64,000 bases of DNA from Acidobacteriaceae bacterium (GCA_019240405.1 JAFAYL010000013.1:124001-188000); one strand, 5' to 3'. Positions 45,870 through 55,586 are shown, numbered from the stretch's first letter. Program-made: numbers and translations. Notes: generated from the sequence alone by a model not told the origin.

Positions 45870-45924
45870 CTCCGGTAGCGTGACTACGGGCATTCCGTGT
45901 CCGCGCAATACTCGCAAGGGGCGA

Positions 45925-46143
45925 ATGAGTAAAGAAGACAGCATTGAAGTAACTGGAACAGTGGTGGAAAAATTTCCGAGCGGTCTGTTCAGCGTCCAAC
46001 TCGATCAGGACCGAACCGTCCTGGCCCATCTGGCTGGAAAACTTAGGCGCAACCGAATCCGCGTGTTAGCCGGCGATCGCGTCACTTTGGAGATGTCTCC
46101 CTATGACCTCACCAAAGGACGAATTACGTACCGGCACAAGTGA
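45925..46143 (+). CDS. infA: translation initiation factor IF-1
   Basis: A 72-residue S1-like OB-fold protein that binds the 30S A site during initiation. From the ATG at 45925 the sequence begins [20 protein letters not shown] and contains [22 protein letters not shown] and the ending [16 protein letters not shown], all highly typical. An upstream frame start at 45880 was rejected because IF-1 always begins near MSKED. A GGGG run lies 4-7 bases before the ATG. Its last 41 bases overlap the start of wecB. No ribosomal protein operon is attached, so it stands alone here. Confidence 0.97.
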   Translation: MSKEDSIEVTGTVVEKFPSGLFSVQLDQDRTVLAHLAGKLRRNRIRVLAGDRVTLEMSPYDLTKGRITYRHK

Positions 46144-47311
46144 TCCACATTTATCTTCGTCCCATTCGTGCGAGCGCGTACTCGTAATTTTTGGCACGCG
46201 TCCAGAGGCGATCAAGCTCTGCCCTTTAATCGCCACACTTCGAAACTCCGGAATTGATACAACCGTCTGCGTTACCGCCCAGCACAGGCAGATGCTGGAT
46301 CAAGTACTCGCGGCATTTGAAGTGATACCCGATTACGATCTCGATCTAATGCGCCCTGGCCAGACATTGACCGGGCTGACGGCGCGAGTTCTTGCGGGCC
46401 TCGAGCCGGTCCTTCTTCGAGTGAAACCGTCGCTTGTGATCGTGCAGGGTGATACAACAACCACACTCTGCGGTAGTCTTGCGGCTTTCTATGCGCGAGT
46501 GCCCGTTGCTCACGTCGAGGCGGGGTTGCGAACATTCGATCTCAACGCGCCGTTCCCGGAAGAAATGAACCGCGTCGTTGCGGGCCGTCTCGCAACACTA
46601 CATTTTGCGGCGACCGAGTGGGCCGCGGAAAATCTGCTCCACGAAGGCATAGCCCCTGAATCTATTCAGGTCACTGGAAATACTGGGATCGACGCAGTGC
46701 TGTCGATCAGTGAAGGCATCGAGCAGGGAAGACTCTCCGGAATTTCTCTCCCGATTGATGAGGCTAAGAAGCTGATTGTCGTAACCGCCCATCGCCGTGA
46801 AAATTTTGGAGATGCATTCATCCGGATATGCAGGGCGATCTCCGAGCTCGCCGTGCGCGACGATGTTCAAATCGTATGGCCGGTCCATCTCAATCCAAAT
46901 GTGCAACAAATTGTCCGGCAAACGATCAGCGCCGAACGAAACGTTCTTTTGCTCGCGCCGCTCGATTACATTCCGTTCGTAGATCTGATGCGACGAGCAT
47001 ACTTGCTGATTACGGATTCGGGCGGCGTGCAAGAAGAAGGGCCTTCCTTCGGCAAACCGATTCTTGTTTTACGCGACAAAACGGAGCGTCCCGAGGCAGT
47101 TCATGCCGGCACGGTGAAGCTGGTAGGGACTGACACTGAGCGCATAGTGGCGGAAGCCAGACGTCTCTTAGATGACCAAGTTGAATATGAGCGCATGGGC
47201 CGTCTGCATAATCCTTATGGGGACGGCCAAGCAAGCGGCCGCATCGCAGAGCGCATCTTGTCGTATCTGAACGCAAGATATTCGGCCGAGGTACTCGCTT
47301 CGGTCCACTAA
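46103..47311 (+). CDS. wecB: UDP-N-acetylglucosamine 2-epimerase, non-hydrolysing
   Basis: A 402-residue cytoplasmic enzyme that makes UDP-ManNAc for enterobacterial common antigen-like or teichoic-type glycans. Signatures: [75 protein letters not shown] and [31 protein letters not shown]. No start other than the ATG at 46103 precedes the first conserved strand, so the gene overlaps infA by 41 bases. The extra 25 N-terminal residues are polar and not conserved. It is followed 9 bases later by the membrane spermidine-synthase-like gene. Confidence 0.93.
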   Translation: MTSPKDELRTGTSDPHLSSSHSCERVLVIFGTRPEAIKLCPLIATLRNSGIDTTVCVTAQHRQMLDQVLAAFEVIPDYDLDLMRPGQTLTGLTARVLAGLEPVLLRVKPSLVIVQGDTTTTLCGSLAAFYARVPVAHVEAGLRTFDLNAPFPEEMNRVVAGRLATLHFAATEWAAENLLHEGIAPESIQVTGNTGIDAVLSISEGIEQGRLSGISLPIDEAKKLIVVTAHRRENFGDAFIRICRAISELAVRDDVQIVWPVHLNPNVQQIVRQTISAERNVLLLAPLDYIPFVDLMRRAYLLITDSGGVQEEGPSFGKPILVLRDKTERPEAVHAGTVKLVGTDTERIVAEARRLLDDQVEYERMGRLHNPYGDGQASGRIAERILSYLNARYSAEVLASVH

Positions 47312-47320
47312 TATAGTTAG

Positions 47321-49723
47321 TTGTCACTCGTCGACTCACTCCACCAACAAGCCGTTTCATCGTTGAGCCGCAGGCATTGGCCGCAAATTTATTTTGGTGT
47401 CCTGTCAACCTCGCTCGCGACGCTTTTACTGGAGCTCGCGTTAACCCGTGTTTTTTCGGTCGTCTACTTTTATCATTTTGCTTTCCTCGCGATTTCTATC
47501 GCCTTATTTGGACTGGGATGCGGCGGTATTTTTTCGTACGCTGTCGTGAACTGGCCCGGCTCGCTGTTCAGGAAGTTAGGCGTTCTCGCAGCAGTCAATG
47601 CTATTGGTATCGTTCTTTGCCTGTCGTTTTTGTTGAATCAGGCGTACAGCTTGAATGCCGCGGAAGTCATTGTTGCGTATTTCGTTTCAGCCATTCCCTT
47701 CTTCATTTCAGGGACCATCCTTTCACTCGCGATCGCCGATTCGATCCAATGCATTGATCGTGTTTACTTTTTTGATCTGATTGGCGCTGCTACCGGATGC
47801 GCGGTGCTGGTACCGCTGCTGAACTGGGTGGGCGGTCCGAACACAATTCTCGTAGCCGCGATTCTCTTTGCGGTCTCCGCCGCGATCTGGTTCCACCTCG
47901 CGCACGCTCCTCGGGGCCGAGTTATTGCTGTTCTTTTCGGTTTGCTGCTGGTAGTTCTCGTCACTTACAACGCCAAGTATTTCCTAATCGACGTGAAATT
48001 CGCGAAAGGAGAACGATTACTGAACGAGGAATTCGTTCAATGGAACAGTTTTTCCCGAATCGCGTTAAAGCCGGAGCCGGGCAGCGGGCTGAAGAGCATT
48101 GTGATCGATGCCGACGCAGCATCGGGAGTAGCGCACTTCGATTTCGCTCATCTTTCGAGCCAGCAAAAGTTCGAACTCGCCTACCAAGGCCCTGGGTTGC
48201 CCTATCTGCTTCGCCCGGGAGCCAAGACATTGGTGATTGGTCCCGGAGGGGGCTGGGACATCGCGCGAGCGCTCGCGTCGGGCGGCCGGGAGATCACCGG
48301 AATTGAAATCAATCCGATTATTGCGACCTCCATCATGCGCAAAAAATTCCCGCAATATAGCAACCGGCTTTACTTCCGTCCTGAAGTGAAGATCATTGTG
48401 GAAGATGGCCGGGCTTTCGTGCGCCGCTCGCAGGATTGTTATCAAGTGGTCCAAGCGACTCTAGTGGACACTTGGGCGTCGACTGCCGCGGGTGCTTTTG
48501 CGCTATCTGAGAATAATCTCTACACGACGAATGCTTTTGTCGACTACTTGTCTCATCTGACGGGAGATGGCATTCTGGCGTTTACGCGATGGGGCTTTGA
48601 CCCGCCGCGCGAATCCCTGCGAATTGTTTCGCTAGCGAATGCTGCGCTGAAGCAAGTTGGCGTGTTGAACCCAGCTCGCAACATAATCGTGATCCGCGAG
48701 AACAGTCGAGCTTTGCAAGCGTTTGGGGCGCAAGACACCATTCTGATCAGCCGTAATGGTTTCAGCCATGCGGACATCGCCTCGGTTCAAGTCGCAGCGC
48801 AAGTCGCGAAGATGCAGGTGCTCTATGCGCCCGGCACAAATGAGGAAACGCCGTTCCACGACTTTCTGGCCTCAACGGATCTCGAGCACTTTTATCGCGC
48901 GTACCCGTTCGACGTGAGGCCCGTCAGCGATAATCGCCCGTTCTTCTTTTTCACTATTCAGCCACGCGATTTCTGGAGTTTTATCACACGCGCATCGCCG
49001 AAGGCGGAGGATTACAAGGTTAACAGCGCAGTTCCTGTTCTTTTTGGCCTCATGGCCGTAAGCATTATGGCTATCGTCGTGATCCTCTCTTTACCGCCGC
49101 TCCTCTGGCGCGATCGCGTAATGCTCCGTATGGGCGACATCGGGCGATTGTTCTTCTTTCTGTTCATCGGAGCCGGTTATATCTTGATCCAAGTAGCTTT
49201 AATCCAGAAATTCGTACTGTTCCTGGGACACCCGACCTATGCACTGACGGTGGTGATCTTCTCGATGCTTCTGTCGAGCGGACTCGGAAGCTTTACGAGC
49301 AAGCGGGTCGTGCAAGGCGAAATTGCAAGATTGAGCCGTGTTCTCGGCCTCATTGTCACAGCCGTGATTGCGCTTACTGCGGTGCTTACTCCGATCACCG
49401 AAAGCGGCGTGACTCTACCTTTTCTTCTGAAGTTAATCATTTCTGTTGCGCTGATTACTCCTGCCGGCTTCCTTATGGGCATGCCCTTTCCCACTGGACT
49501 GGCCTTTCTCGAACGAATCGCGCCGAACTCAGTTCGCTGGGCATGGGCGGTGAATGCGGCATCGAGTGTCATGGGCTCGGCGGCGGCGATCTTTCTTGCC
49601 ATCTACTTCGGCCTCCAAATCACGCTTGCAGCCGGAGGGTTGTTTTATGCTGCAGCCTGGATCAGCGCAGTGCGTTCCTCGCTAGATGGCGGCTACTCAA
49701 CTGAGAGTGCAATGGCGGGCTAG
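47321..49723 (+). CDS. polytopic membrane protein with spermidine-synthase-like Rossmann domain
   Basis: An 800-residue protein. An N-terminal block of about seven hydrophobic helices (residues 23-215) is followed by a soluble SAM-type domain at about 280-560 with LVIGPGGGWDIARALASGGREITGIEINP and VKIIVEDGRAFV. A second block of helices (about 570-790) closes the protein. Such fusions are called spermidine synthase-like or fused MFS-like proteins; in many members no polyamine reaction is known. The key catalytic Asp is not obvious in VVQATLVDTWAST. The start TTG at 47321 is weak; another TTG lies near 47360. Function is unknown. It follows wecB after 9 bases. Confidence 0.75.
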   Translation: MSLVDSLHQQAVSSLSRRHWPQIYFGVLSTSLATLLLELALTRVFSVVYFYHFAFLAISIALFGLGCGGIFSYAVVNWPGSLFRKLGVLAAVNAIGIVLCLSFLLNQAYSLNAAEVIVAYFVSAIPFFISGTILSLAIADSIQCIDRVYFFDLIGAATGCAVLVPLLNWVGGPNTILVAAILFAVSAAIWFHLAHAPRGRVIAVLFGLLLVVLVTYNAKYFLIDVKFAKGERLLNEEFVQWNSFSRIALKPEPGSGLKSIVIDADAASGVAHFDFAHLSSQQKFELAYQGPGLPYLLRPGAKTLVIGPGGGWDIARALASGGREITGIEINPIIATSIMRKKFPQYSNRLYFRPEVKIIVEDGRAFVRRSQDCYQVVQATLVDTWASTAAGAFALSENNLYTTNAFVDYLSHLTGDGILAFTRWGFDPPRESLRIVSLANAALKQVGVLNPARNIIVIRENSRALQAFGAQDTILISRNGFSHADIASVQVAAQVAKMQVLYAPGTNEETPFHDFLASTDLEHFYRAYPFDVRPVSDNRPFFFFTIQPRDFWSFITRASPKAEDYKVNSAVPVLFGLMAVSIMAIVVILSLPPLLWRDRVMLRMGDIGRLFFFLFIGAGYILIQVALIQKFVLFLGHPTYALTVVIFSMLLSSGLGSFTSKRVVQGEIARLSRVLGLIVTAVIALTAVLTPITESGVTLPFLLKLIISVALITPAGFLMGMPFPTGLAFLERIAPNSVRWAWAVNAASSVMGSAAAIFLAIYFGLQITLAAGGLFYAAAWISAVRSSLDGGYSTESAMAG

Positions 49724-49925
49724 AGCCACCAGTAAATTACTAGCGTGACCACGCGGAAGCGAGCCGGGCCGCTTGCTGCTTCTAATTAAGCAACTCGCGC
49801 AAAACGGACGGGCGGTTAACTCTGATCAACCCGCGTTGGGCTTAATAGCCATGATTGGAATAATGTTGAACGATGACCGCCTTGACCCTGCGCTAACCTG
49901 AAGCGACTCCGCGCCCACTCGCTCT
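49724..49925. other. intergenic gap, no gene seen
   Basis: About 200 bases between the spermidine-synthase-like and kinase genes. It holds an imperfect GC-rich inverted repeat near 49755-49780 (GAAGCGAGC against GCTTGCTGCTTC) with no T-run, and no convincing tRNA or small gene. The kinase promoter probably lies here but no clear -35/-10 pair was found. Confidence 0.4.
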
Positions 49926-52721
49926 ATGCTTCCCGGCCAGACAATCTCCCACTACTGCATAGTAGAGAAACTCGGTGGCGGCGGCATGGGCGTGGTCTAC
50001 AAAGCGGAAGACCTCAGACTCCACCGTTTTGTTGCCCTCAAATTTCTACCCGAGGAACTGCCAGGCAACGACAGTCAGGCCCTCGAGCGTTTTCGGCGAG
50101 AAGCGCAATCCGCTTCCGCCCTCAACCACCCAAACATCTGTACCATCCATGACATCGACGAGTCCGACGGACACCCGCTCATCGCGATGGAGCTCCTCGA
50201 AGGCGAGACGCTCAAGCAGCTCATCGAACGAAAGCGTCCCGACCTCGACCGGCTGCTCGATCTCAGCATTCAGATCGCAGATGGCCTCGATGCCGCGCAC
50301 GCAAAGGGCATCATTCACCGCGACATTAAGCCCGCTAACATCTTCGTCACCGGCCGCGGTCAGATCAAGATCCTCGATTTTGGACTTGCAAAGCTCGAAG
50401 AGCAGCGCGGCCAGAACCAAGCCAATCTCGATCACAGTCGAACGGCTTTGGCCGCCACGATAGACGCAAACCACCTCACAACTCCCGGCACCACCGTCGG
50501 AACCATCGCCTATATGTCGCCGGAGCAAGCGCGGGGCGAAGAGCTGGATACGCGCACAGATTTGTACAGCTTCGGAGCTGTGCTGTACGAGCTGGCCACC
50601 GGCCAGCCCGCCGCGCCCGGGAGCACCACCGCCGTCATCTTTGATTCCATTCTCAACAGAATCCCCGTTCCGATCAGCCAACTCGATGCGAGTCTTCCAG
50701 CAGAATTCGACCGAATCGTCACCAAGGCCCTAGAGAAAGATCCCGATCTTCGCTATCAGAGCGCAGCGGAGATGCGAACGGATCTTAAGCGCCTCAGACG
50801 CGATGCCACCTCCGGTCACTTTGCAATCGCTCCATCAGCGCCGAGTGTTGCACAACCAACTCCGCCGAATGCGATCAAGCCGGCTTCGGACTCACTCCAC
50901 GCCGCGACTCTAACCAAGTCTCGGAAATACGTTCTGCTCGGTATTGCCGTGCTCCTCGTTGTTTTGGGCGCCGCTGTGTTCTTTTTGTTGCGCCGTACGC
51001 CGTCAGCCCCAACAGCTCCGCCGCGGTTGACACAGGAACAATTAACTTTCAATGCGTCGGAAAAGTATGTTGCCAATGCGGTCCTCTCGCCCGATAGCAA
51101 ATATCTTGCGTACTCCGACCCCGACGCGATTCACGTCGAGCTGCTTGCTACGGGCGAAGAACGCGTGATCCCGAGGCCTTCCGGGGTCTCGCCGTCCGCC
51201 TACTGGGGCGTCGCTGGGTGGTACCCCGATGGCACGCAAATACTGGCGAACGCAGCCGAGATTGGCGGCCACGGCACCGTATGGACTGCCTCCATGGTCG
51301 GGCAGTCGCCCCGCAAGCTGCGCGATGGCGCTGTCGCGTATGGAATTTCGCCGGATGGAGCGCGGATCGCTTTTAGCAGCTATGCAGACGTCTCTTCCGA
51401 CATACGAGATCTCTGGGTCATGGACAGCCACGGTAACAATGCGCAGAAGCTGATGAGCGTAGCAGCGACACAAGTGCTCCTTTCCGTGCACTGGTCTCCC
51501 GAGGGAAATCGTCTGGCCTACACACTGATCCGCGTGCAGCCCACGGGACGAGTCACCGACGCCATCGAAAGCCTGGATTTAAAGGGCGCAAACCATACCG
51601 TCATCGTGCCCGAGGCCCCGTTATATATAAATGACTTTTGCTGGCTTGGCAATGGGCGAATCGTCTACAACAGACAAGAGACCGAGGCTCGCGGTGGGGA
51701 GAATCTTTGGTGGATTTCGGTCGATGCTCACAATGGAGCACCAGGGTCCAACCCGCAACGTCTGACCGACTGGCCCGGAGCTCACCTCCAGGGTTTAAGC
51801 GCGAGCGCCGACGGCAAGCAGCTTGCGCTCTTGAAGATGAGTTCGCGCGGCCAGATCTACTTGGCACAGCTGTCCGCTGAGGGAACGCGCCTTTCCGGCG
51901 AGCCTCGACGTTTAACAGAGAACGAGACCGACGATTCTGCCACCGCATGGACCGCCGATAGCAAAGCTGTTCTGATCTACTCGAAGCGCAACGGCATACC
52001 CGTAATATTCAAGCGTGAAATAGCCGGGGATGTCACTCAGCCTTTAGTTACAAATGAAACTGGGTTCCTTCCTCGCATCAGCCCGGATGGTGCCTGGGTT
52101 CTTTACTCTACCAATACGGCCCGGACGATGTCTTCCAAATTGATGCGGGTCCCCGTAAACGGCGGGTCGCCGCAGTTTGTCATGGATATGTACGATGCAA
52201 ACGATTGGCGGTGCACTCTCGCGCCCGCAAACCTCTGTGTCGTTGAGGAGGTGAGCAAAGATACAAAGCAATTCGCGCTAACGGCGTTCGATCCGATTAA
52301 GGGCCGAGGAAAGCTGCTCAGGACTGTTGCGCGGGACCCCGGGTTCTATCGGTATACCGATGCGCTCTCGCCCGATGGTTCAGCCTTCGCGCTTGCGAAA
52401 GGGGGCGCCCCGGAAACGCACATTCGCTTTCTTTCACTAACCGGCGGCTCAGACCGGGAAATCATCGCCAAAGGCGTCGCCAACATCACCGGGCTCGATT
52501 GGTCCGCGGACGGCAAGGGCATTTATTGCGCATCTCAAACCTCTCAAGCCGCGACGCTTTTTTATGTCGGTCTCAGTGGAAATTCTCAGGTGCTGTGGCA
52601 AAGCAAAGGAGGTGCCGGGTTTGATGCCAATCTGTTCGGCATCCCGTCGCCCGATGGCCGGTACCTGGCCATACACGCGGGCGCAATCTCCAGCAACGTT
52701 TGGATGGTGCAAGGGTTTTGA
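49926..52721 (+). CDS. transmembrane serine/threonine kinase with C-terminal TolB-like propeller
   Basis: A 931-residue receptor-like kinase. The PknB-type catalytic domain spans about 8-290: GGGGMGVVY (glycine loop, 17-25), Lys39, [10 protein letters not shown] (131-140, catalytic Asp133) and DFGLAK (151-156). One membrane helix lies at 335-355. The extracytoplasmic part (about 365-931) repeats WD40-like PD40 units such as [36 protein letters not shown] and [13 protein letters not shown], as in TolB propellers. Such proteins are abundant in Acidobacteriota. Ligand and targets are unknown. The next gene on the other strand ends 18 bases away. Confidence 0.92.
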   Translation: MLPGQTISHYCIVEKLGGGGMGVVYKAEDLRLHRFVALKFLPEELPGNDSQALERFRREAQSASALNHPNICTIHDIDESDGHPLIAMELLEGETLKQLIERKRPDLDRLLDLSIQIADGLDAAHAKGIIHRDIKPANIFVTGRGQIKILDFGLAKLEEQRGQNQANLDHSRTALAATIDANHLTTPGTTVGTIAYMSPEQARGEELDTRTDLYSFGAVLYELATGQPAAPGSTTAVIFDSILNRIPVPISQLDASLPAEFDRIVTKALEKDPDLRYQSAAEMRTDLKRLRRDATSGHFAIAPSAPSVAQPTPPNAIKPASDSLHAATLTKSRKYVLLGIAVLLVVLGAAVFFLLRRTPSAPTAPPRLTQEQLTFNASEKYVANAVLSPDSKYLAYSDPDAIHVELLATGEERVIPRPSGVSPSAYWGVAGWYPDGTQILANAAEIGGHGTVWTASMVGQSPRKLRDGAVAYGISPDGARIAFSSYADVSSDIRDLWVMDSHGNNAQKLMSVAATQVLLSVHWSPEGNRLAYTLIRVQPTGRVTDAIESLDLKGANHTVIVPEAPLYINDFCWLGNGRIVYNRQETEARGGENLWWISVDAHNGAPGSNPQRLTDWPGAHLQGLSASADGKQLALLKMSSRGQIYLAQLSAEGTRLSGEPRRLTENETDDSATAWTADSKAVLIYSKRNGIPVIFKREIAGDVTQPLVTNETGFLPRISPDGAWVLYSTNTARTMSSKLMRVPVNGGSPQFVMDMYDANDWRCTLAPANLCVVEEVSKDTKQFALTAFDPIKGRGKLLRTVARDPGFYRYTDALSPDGSAFALAKGGAPETHIRFLSLTGGSDREIIAKGVANITGLDWSADGKGIYCASQTSQAATLFYVGLSGNSQVLWQSKGGAGFDANLFGIPSPDGRYLAIHAGAISSNVWMVQGF

Positions 52722-52739
52722 GCGCAACAGTCCGCCCGT

Positions 52740-52958
52740 TCAGCCGGTGTGCCGGCCTGTGCGCCATTTCGCGGCATACGGCAGCACGAACAGGTACAGG
52801 CCGGTGAGCAGGAGCAGGGCGAGCGGGAACAGTGCCAAGACGCCCAACCAGGTGCTGTACTTCCCCCGTGCCACGGCGATGCCGTTGACAATCACGGCCA
52901 CCGTAAAGGCAATGGACACCCAGCGGTGCGTCTGCCGAAACCATTTGTTCCAGTTCAA
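52740..52958 (-). CDS. small two-helix membrane protein, PepSY-TM-like
   Basis: A 72-residue protein with two hydrophobic segments (about 14-30, and 38-58 WLGVLALFPLALLLLTGLYLFVL) and positively charged ends (NKWFRQTHRWVS, AKWRTGRHTG). The RQTHRWVS start looks like the beginning of PepSY-associated TM proteins, but the protein is much shorter. Its start TTG at 52958 overlaps the stop of the SRPBCC gene (TTGA), so it belongs to the ArsR/SRPBCC operon. No function is assigned. Confidence 0.68.
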   Translation of the reverse strand: MNWNKWFRQTHRWVSIAFTVAVIVNGIAVARGKYSTWLGVLALFPLALLLLTGLYLFVLPYAAKWRTGRHTG

Positions 52959-53494
52959 CGTGACCCCCCGGCCGGCGTTTCAATACCGAACTGCTTTGCG
53001 TACTCCGCGCTCAATCGCTGCCAGCCGTCGAACTTCATCGCCTCAGCACCAGCGATGCGGCGGACGGGATTTCCACTGAGAAGGTGATCCAGAACATCGA
53101 AACAAATGTGCCAGCCCGCCGCGCCCCACGAGATGAAGCGGTGATCGATGTTGTGCGACAGTGTCAGGCGCGTGCCGCCATCAAAAGCTTCGAGTTCCCA
53201 CCGAATATCGTCGTACTCCAGTACCTTGGGAGCCTCGGCTTGCGTCACTGTTGTTTCGAACGTCGTGGGCGTTCCCACCCAGGTGAGCTTCACCGTGTTT
53301 CCAGCCGTACCCAGGCTCCCATCGGCGTCGAAGGGAGCCCAGTGGCGCAGATGCGCGGGCTCGGTAAGCGCCTGCCAGACTAGTTCCGGTGAGTGGCGCA
53401 GTTCTCTGACGAGAACGAGCGTCCACTTCTCTCCGCCCTTTCGTACCTGCGCCCCGCTGGCCGGACCCGGTGTGTACTGCTCGTGATTGGTCAT
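52955..53494 (-). CDS. SRPBCC family protein (AHSA1/START-like)
   Basis: A 179-residue cytoplasmic protein. The AHSA1-like pattern is clear: LVLVRELRHSPELVWQALTEPAHLRHWAPFDADGS, then VLEYDDIRWELEAFDGGTRLTLSHNI, and WGAAGWHICFDVLDHLLSG. The helix-grip fold binds hydrophobic ligands, or in Aha1 relatives binds Hsp90. It overlaps the ArsR gene by 4 bases (ATGA) and the small membrane gene by 4 (TTGA). An ArsR next to an SRPBCC protein is a very common pairing with unknown ligand. Confidence 0.88.
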   Translation of the reverse strand: MTNHEQYTPGPASGAQVRKGGEKWTLVLVRELRHSPELVWQALTEPAHLRHWAPFDADGSLGTAGNTVKLTWVGTPTTFETTVTQAEAPKVLEYDDIRWELEAFDGGTRLTLSHNIDHRFISWGAAGWHICFDVLDHLLSGNPVRRIAGAEAMKFDGWQRLSAEYAKQFGIETPAGGSR

Positions 53495-53850
53495 CTTTTT
53501 CTCCTTTTCTTCCTTTTCGCTGATTTTGATTGAGTTGGTCTTGATTGATCCATCCGGTCGAGGTGGCGTTCGAGAGCATCTACGTGAGCGGACCAGAACT
53601 GGCGGAACGGAGCCAGCCAGGCGTCCACCTCTTGAAGTGGCTCAGGTTTCAGGCGGTAGAGACGGCGCTGCGCGTCGACCTTGGATTCCACGAATCCGGC
53701 CTCTCGCAGGACTCGCAGGTGCTTTGAAACGGCGGGCTGCGGCATACGAAGTTGACGCTCGATGTCGCCAACCGACTGTTGTGATGAAACCAGAAGGCCC
53801 AATATTGCGCGGCGGCTCGGCTCCGCAATGATTTCGAACACAGATTCCAC
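53491..53850 (-). CDS. ArsR family winged-helix transcriptional regulator
   Basis: A 119-residue DNA-binding protein from the GTG at 53850. The opening FEIIAEPSRRAILGLLVSSQQSVGDIERQL and the recognition helix MPQPAVSKHLRVLREAGFVESKVDAQRRLYRL are typical ArsR. The reading frame reaches back to 53886, but that longer form would start inside a likely -35 box, so the shorter start was preferred; a GTG at 53841 is also possible. No metal-binding cysteines are present, so the inducer is probably not an arsenic-type metal. It leads the ArsR-SRPBCC-membrane protein operon and likely controls it. The C terminus is a lysine/arginine-rich tail. Confidence 0.88.
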   Translation of the reverse strand: MESVFEIIAEPSRRAILGLLVSSQQSVGDIERQLRMPQPAVSKHLRVLREAGFVESKVDAQRRLYRLKPEPLQEVDAWLAPFRQFWSAHVDALERHLDRMDQSRPTQSKSAKRKKRRKR

Positions 53851-53856
53851 TCTTTG

Positions 53857-53886
53857 TATATACTCCAAGCGACATATGCTAGTCAA
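53857..53886 (-). promoter_or_regulatory. sigma-70-like promoter of the ArsR operon
   Basis: On the minus strand TTGACT (53886-53881) is followed after 18 bases by TATATA (53862-53857). GTATATAC at 53856-53863 is a perfect 8-base palindrome over the -10 and could also be part of the operator. The expected start of transcription is near 53850, which coincides with the GTG start, so the message may be leaderless. Confidence 0.5.
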
Positions 53887-54162
53887 GGAATATAGTGATG
53901 GAGGGTAACGGTTTTCAAGCCGCGCGAAAATGCACTGTCTGATGCGCTTCGGCGGGAATATATTGGTTGGGAATGGCTGTTCCCCGGCGGCGCCACATTG
54001 AGGGCGAGGGCCGAAACAATCCCTAAATACGAGTTAATTCTCCGCGAAATACTTGTGAAAACTAACACGGAACTACATTCACCAGACCGATCCAAGTATT
54101 TTTCACGCGGGTTCAGCGTTAATAGCTGTGATGTACACCGTCCTCTATCATCTCGTTCTGGT
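53887..54162. other. gap of 276 bases with possible recombinase remnant
   Basis: No intact gene. Between about 53910 and 53997 a plus-strand frame reads NALSDALRREYIGWEWLFPGG, which resembles the KYPNAxREWxWQYVFP segment of integron-type tyrosine recombinases, with a deletion in the middle. The frame then runs on into sequence antisense to the GH88 gene without further similarity. Otherwise nothing was recognised: no terminator, tRNA or second promoter. Confidence 0.3.
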
Positions 54163-55314
54163 CTACGCGATTACCCGGAGGGCTTCTTCGAGCGCTTCGA
54201 CGAAGAAATACTCGCCCCACATCACCGATTCATCGACGCCCAGGCCTTTGTGGACGTGATATACGCCGCCCTTCAAGATACCTTCCCATTTTGGATCTCC
54301 GCTCGCCAGGTACTTCGTGCATAGAGTCCGCAGAATGTGAATGCCGGTCGACCAGTAGAAATGGCCTTTCATCGGATCGGCGATCAATCTGCAAAGGCGT
54401 AGCATTCCGGCTGCGGCGATGGCGGCGGCAGAGGAGTCAACGAGAGATCTATTTTCAGGCGGTGCGTTGTAGTCCCACGGAGGAACGCCGTCGGGCGGTG
54501 TGTGCGTGATGTAGTAATCGGCGCAGACTTCGGCCGTGTGCAGGAATCGAGGATCGCGGCTGTATTCATGCGAGGTCGAGAATCCGTACAACGCCCACGC
54601 CAAGCCGCGCGACCAGCACGAATCACCTCGAAAGCCTTGCTGCGTGGTTTGGCGCAAAAATTCTCCCGTTTCTAAATCGAAAACACCCTCGTGCGCTGTC
54701 GAGCCATCGGCGCGAACCAGGCAGCGGCGGGTTGTTGTGCAGTGTCTCACGGCGATGTCCCGAAGCCGCTTGTCATTGCACTCACGCGCCGTGTAAAAGA
54801 TAATCCCGACGTTCATCATCTGATCGATAAAGATGGAATCTTCCGCGACGAATGACCGCAAATACTGTCCGACTTCGTGATAACGCTGCGCGAGTGTTCG
54901 TCCCGCCTGAAAGACAACGTCCCGAACCGCGTTGTCTTTTGTGATTTGATACCAGCGGTAATAGGTGGGCAGAAAAATGAATCCGAGGTCGTGGACATCG
55001 CGGTCGAGTTTGCGCTCTTCGAGCGGCTTGCTGTAGTGGATGGCTTGCTCCATCCAGAATTTCGCTTCGGGCTTATCAGGCCCTAAGTGCCGGTAAAAGA
55101 CCCACATCATGCCCGGCGCGAAACCATCGCACCAGTGAGTCCACACGGGCCCATCGTGCTTCCATTTCCCGCCCTCGGTGTACATCGGGTAGAAATTCGG
55201 ATAAGCGTCGATGAGCCGTTTTACCTGCTTTTCCCCAAAGTGAATGGCATGTTCAAACAAGTCTTTGTCGGAATCGTAGACGAATTGAATCACGTGAATG
55301 CTCTGCCACGACAA
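54163..55314 (-). CDS. glycoside hydrolase family 88, unsaturated glucuronyl hydrolase-like
   Basis: A 383-residue (alpha/alpha)6-barrel enzyme that removes unsaturated uronic acid from lyase-made oligosaccharides. Signatures include GGKWKHDGPVWTHWCDGFAPGMMW, HDLGFIFLPTYYRWY, MNVGIIFYTA and GDSCWSRGLAWALYGF, with the catalytic-type Asp residues in DVHDLGF and VDSSAAAIAAAG. No signal peptide is seen, so it acts in the cytoplasm. The start is uncertain: TTG at 55314 or GTG at 55293. It is divergent from the CDGSH gene across 41 bases. No lyase gene is adjacent. Confidence 0.9.
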   Translation of the reverse strand: MSWQSIHVIQFVYDSDKDLFEHAIHFGEKQVKRLIDAYPNFYPMYTEGGKWKHDGPVWTHWCDGFAPGMMWVFYRHLGPDKPEAKFWMEQAIHYSKPLEERKLDRDVHDLGFIFLPTYYRWYQITKDNAVRDVVFQAGRTLAQRYHEVGQYLRSFVAEDSIFIDQMMNVGIIFYTARECNDKRLRDIAVRHCTTTRRCLVRADGSTAHEGVFDLETGEFLRQTTQQGFRGDSCWSRGLAWALYGFSTSHEYSRDPRFLHTAEVCADYYITHTPPDGVPPWDYNAPPENRSLVDSSAAAIAAAGMLRLCRLIADPMKGHFYWSTGIHILRTLCTKYLASGDPKWEGILKGGVYHVHKGLGVDESVMWGEYFFVEALEEALRVIA

Positions 55315-55355
55315 TTATAAGAAGCGGTGCGGTTTCCTGCTAACATCGGTGCAGC

Positions 55356-55586
55356 ATGGCCGCGAAAGTTACGATTGTCAACAACGGACCGATTCGAATT
55401 GAGGGTGAATTTACCATCTACGATGCGGAGGGAAACTCGTTCGGTCTGAGCGGCCGTACTGTAATTTCTTTGTGCCGCTGCGGCATGGCGGAAAACAAGC
55501 CGTTCTGCGACGGCTCACATGGGCGACGCGGCTTTTCGTCCGAATGCAAAGCGCGCGATCTTCCGCCGCCTTTACCCAAGTTCTAA
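55356..55586 (+). CDS. CDGSH iron-sulfur domain protein
   Basis: A 76-residue protein that binds a 2Fe-2S cluster. The ligands are in LCRCGMAENKPFCDGSHGRRGF: three Cys and one His with the CxC...CDGSH spacing. The N-terminal beta part (VTIVNNGPIRIEGEF) is a usual companion in bacterial members. Roles proposed for the family include redox sensing and cluster transfer; none is assigned. It lies 21 bases upstream of the OpgC-like gene on the same strand. Confidence 0.93.
   Translation: MAAKVTIVNNGPIRIEGEFTIYDAEGNSFGLSGRTVISLCRCGMAENKPFCDGSHGRRGFSSECKARDLPPPLPKF

Noticed and set aside
49755-49830. tRNA or small RNA in the gap before the kinase gene
   Set aside because: The inverted repeats are imperfect and no T-loop or CCA-type end is present.
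53998-54324. 108-codon plus-strand frame over the GH88 gene end
   Set aside because: More than half is antisense to the clear GH88 gene and shows no family likeness past the possible recombinase remnant.
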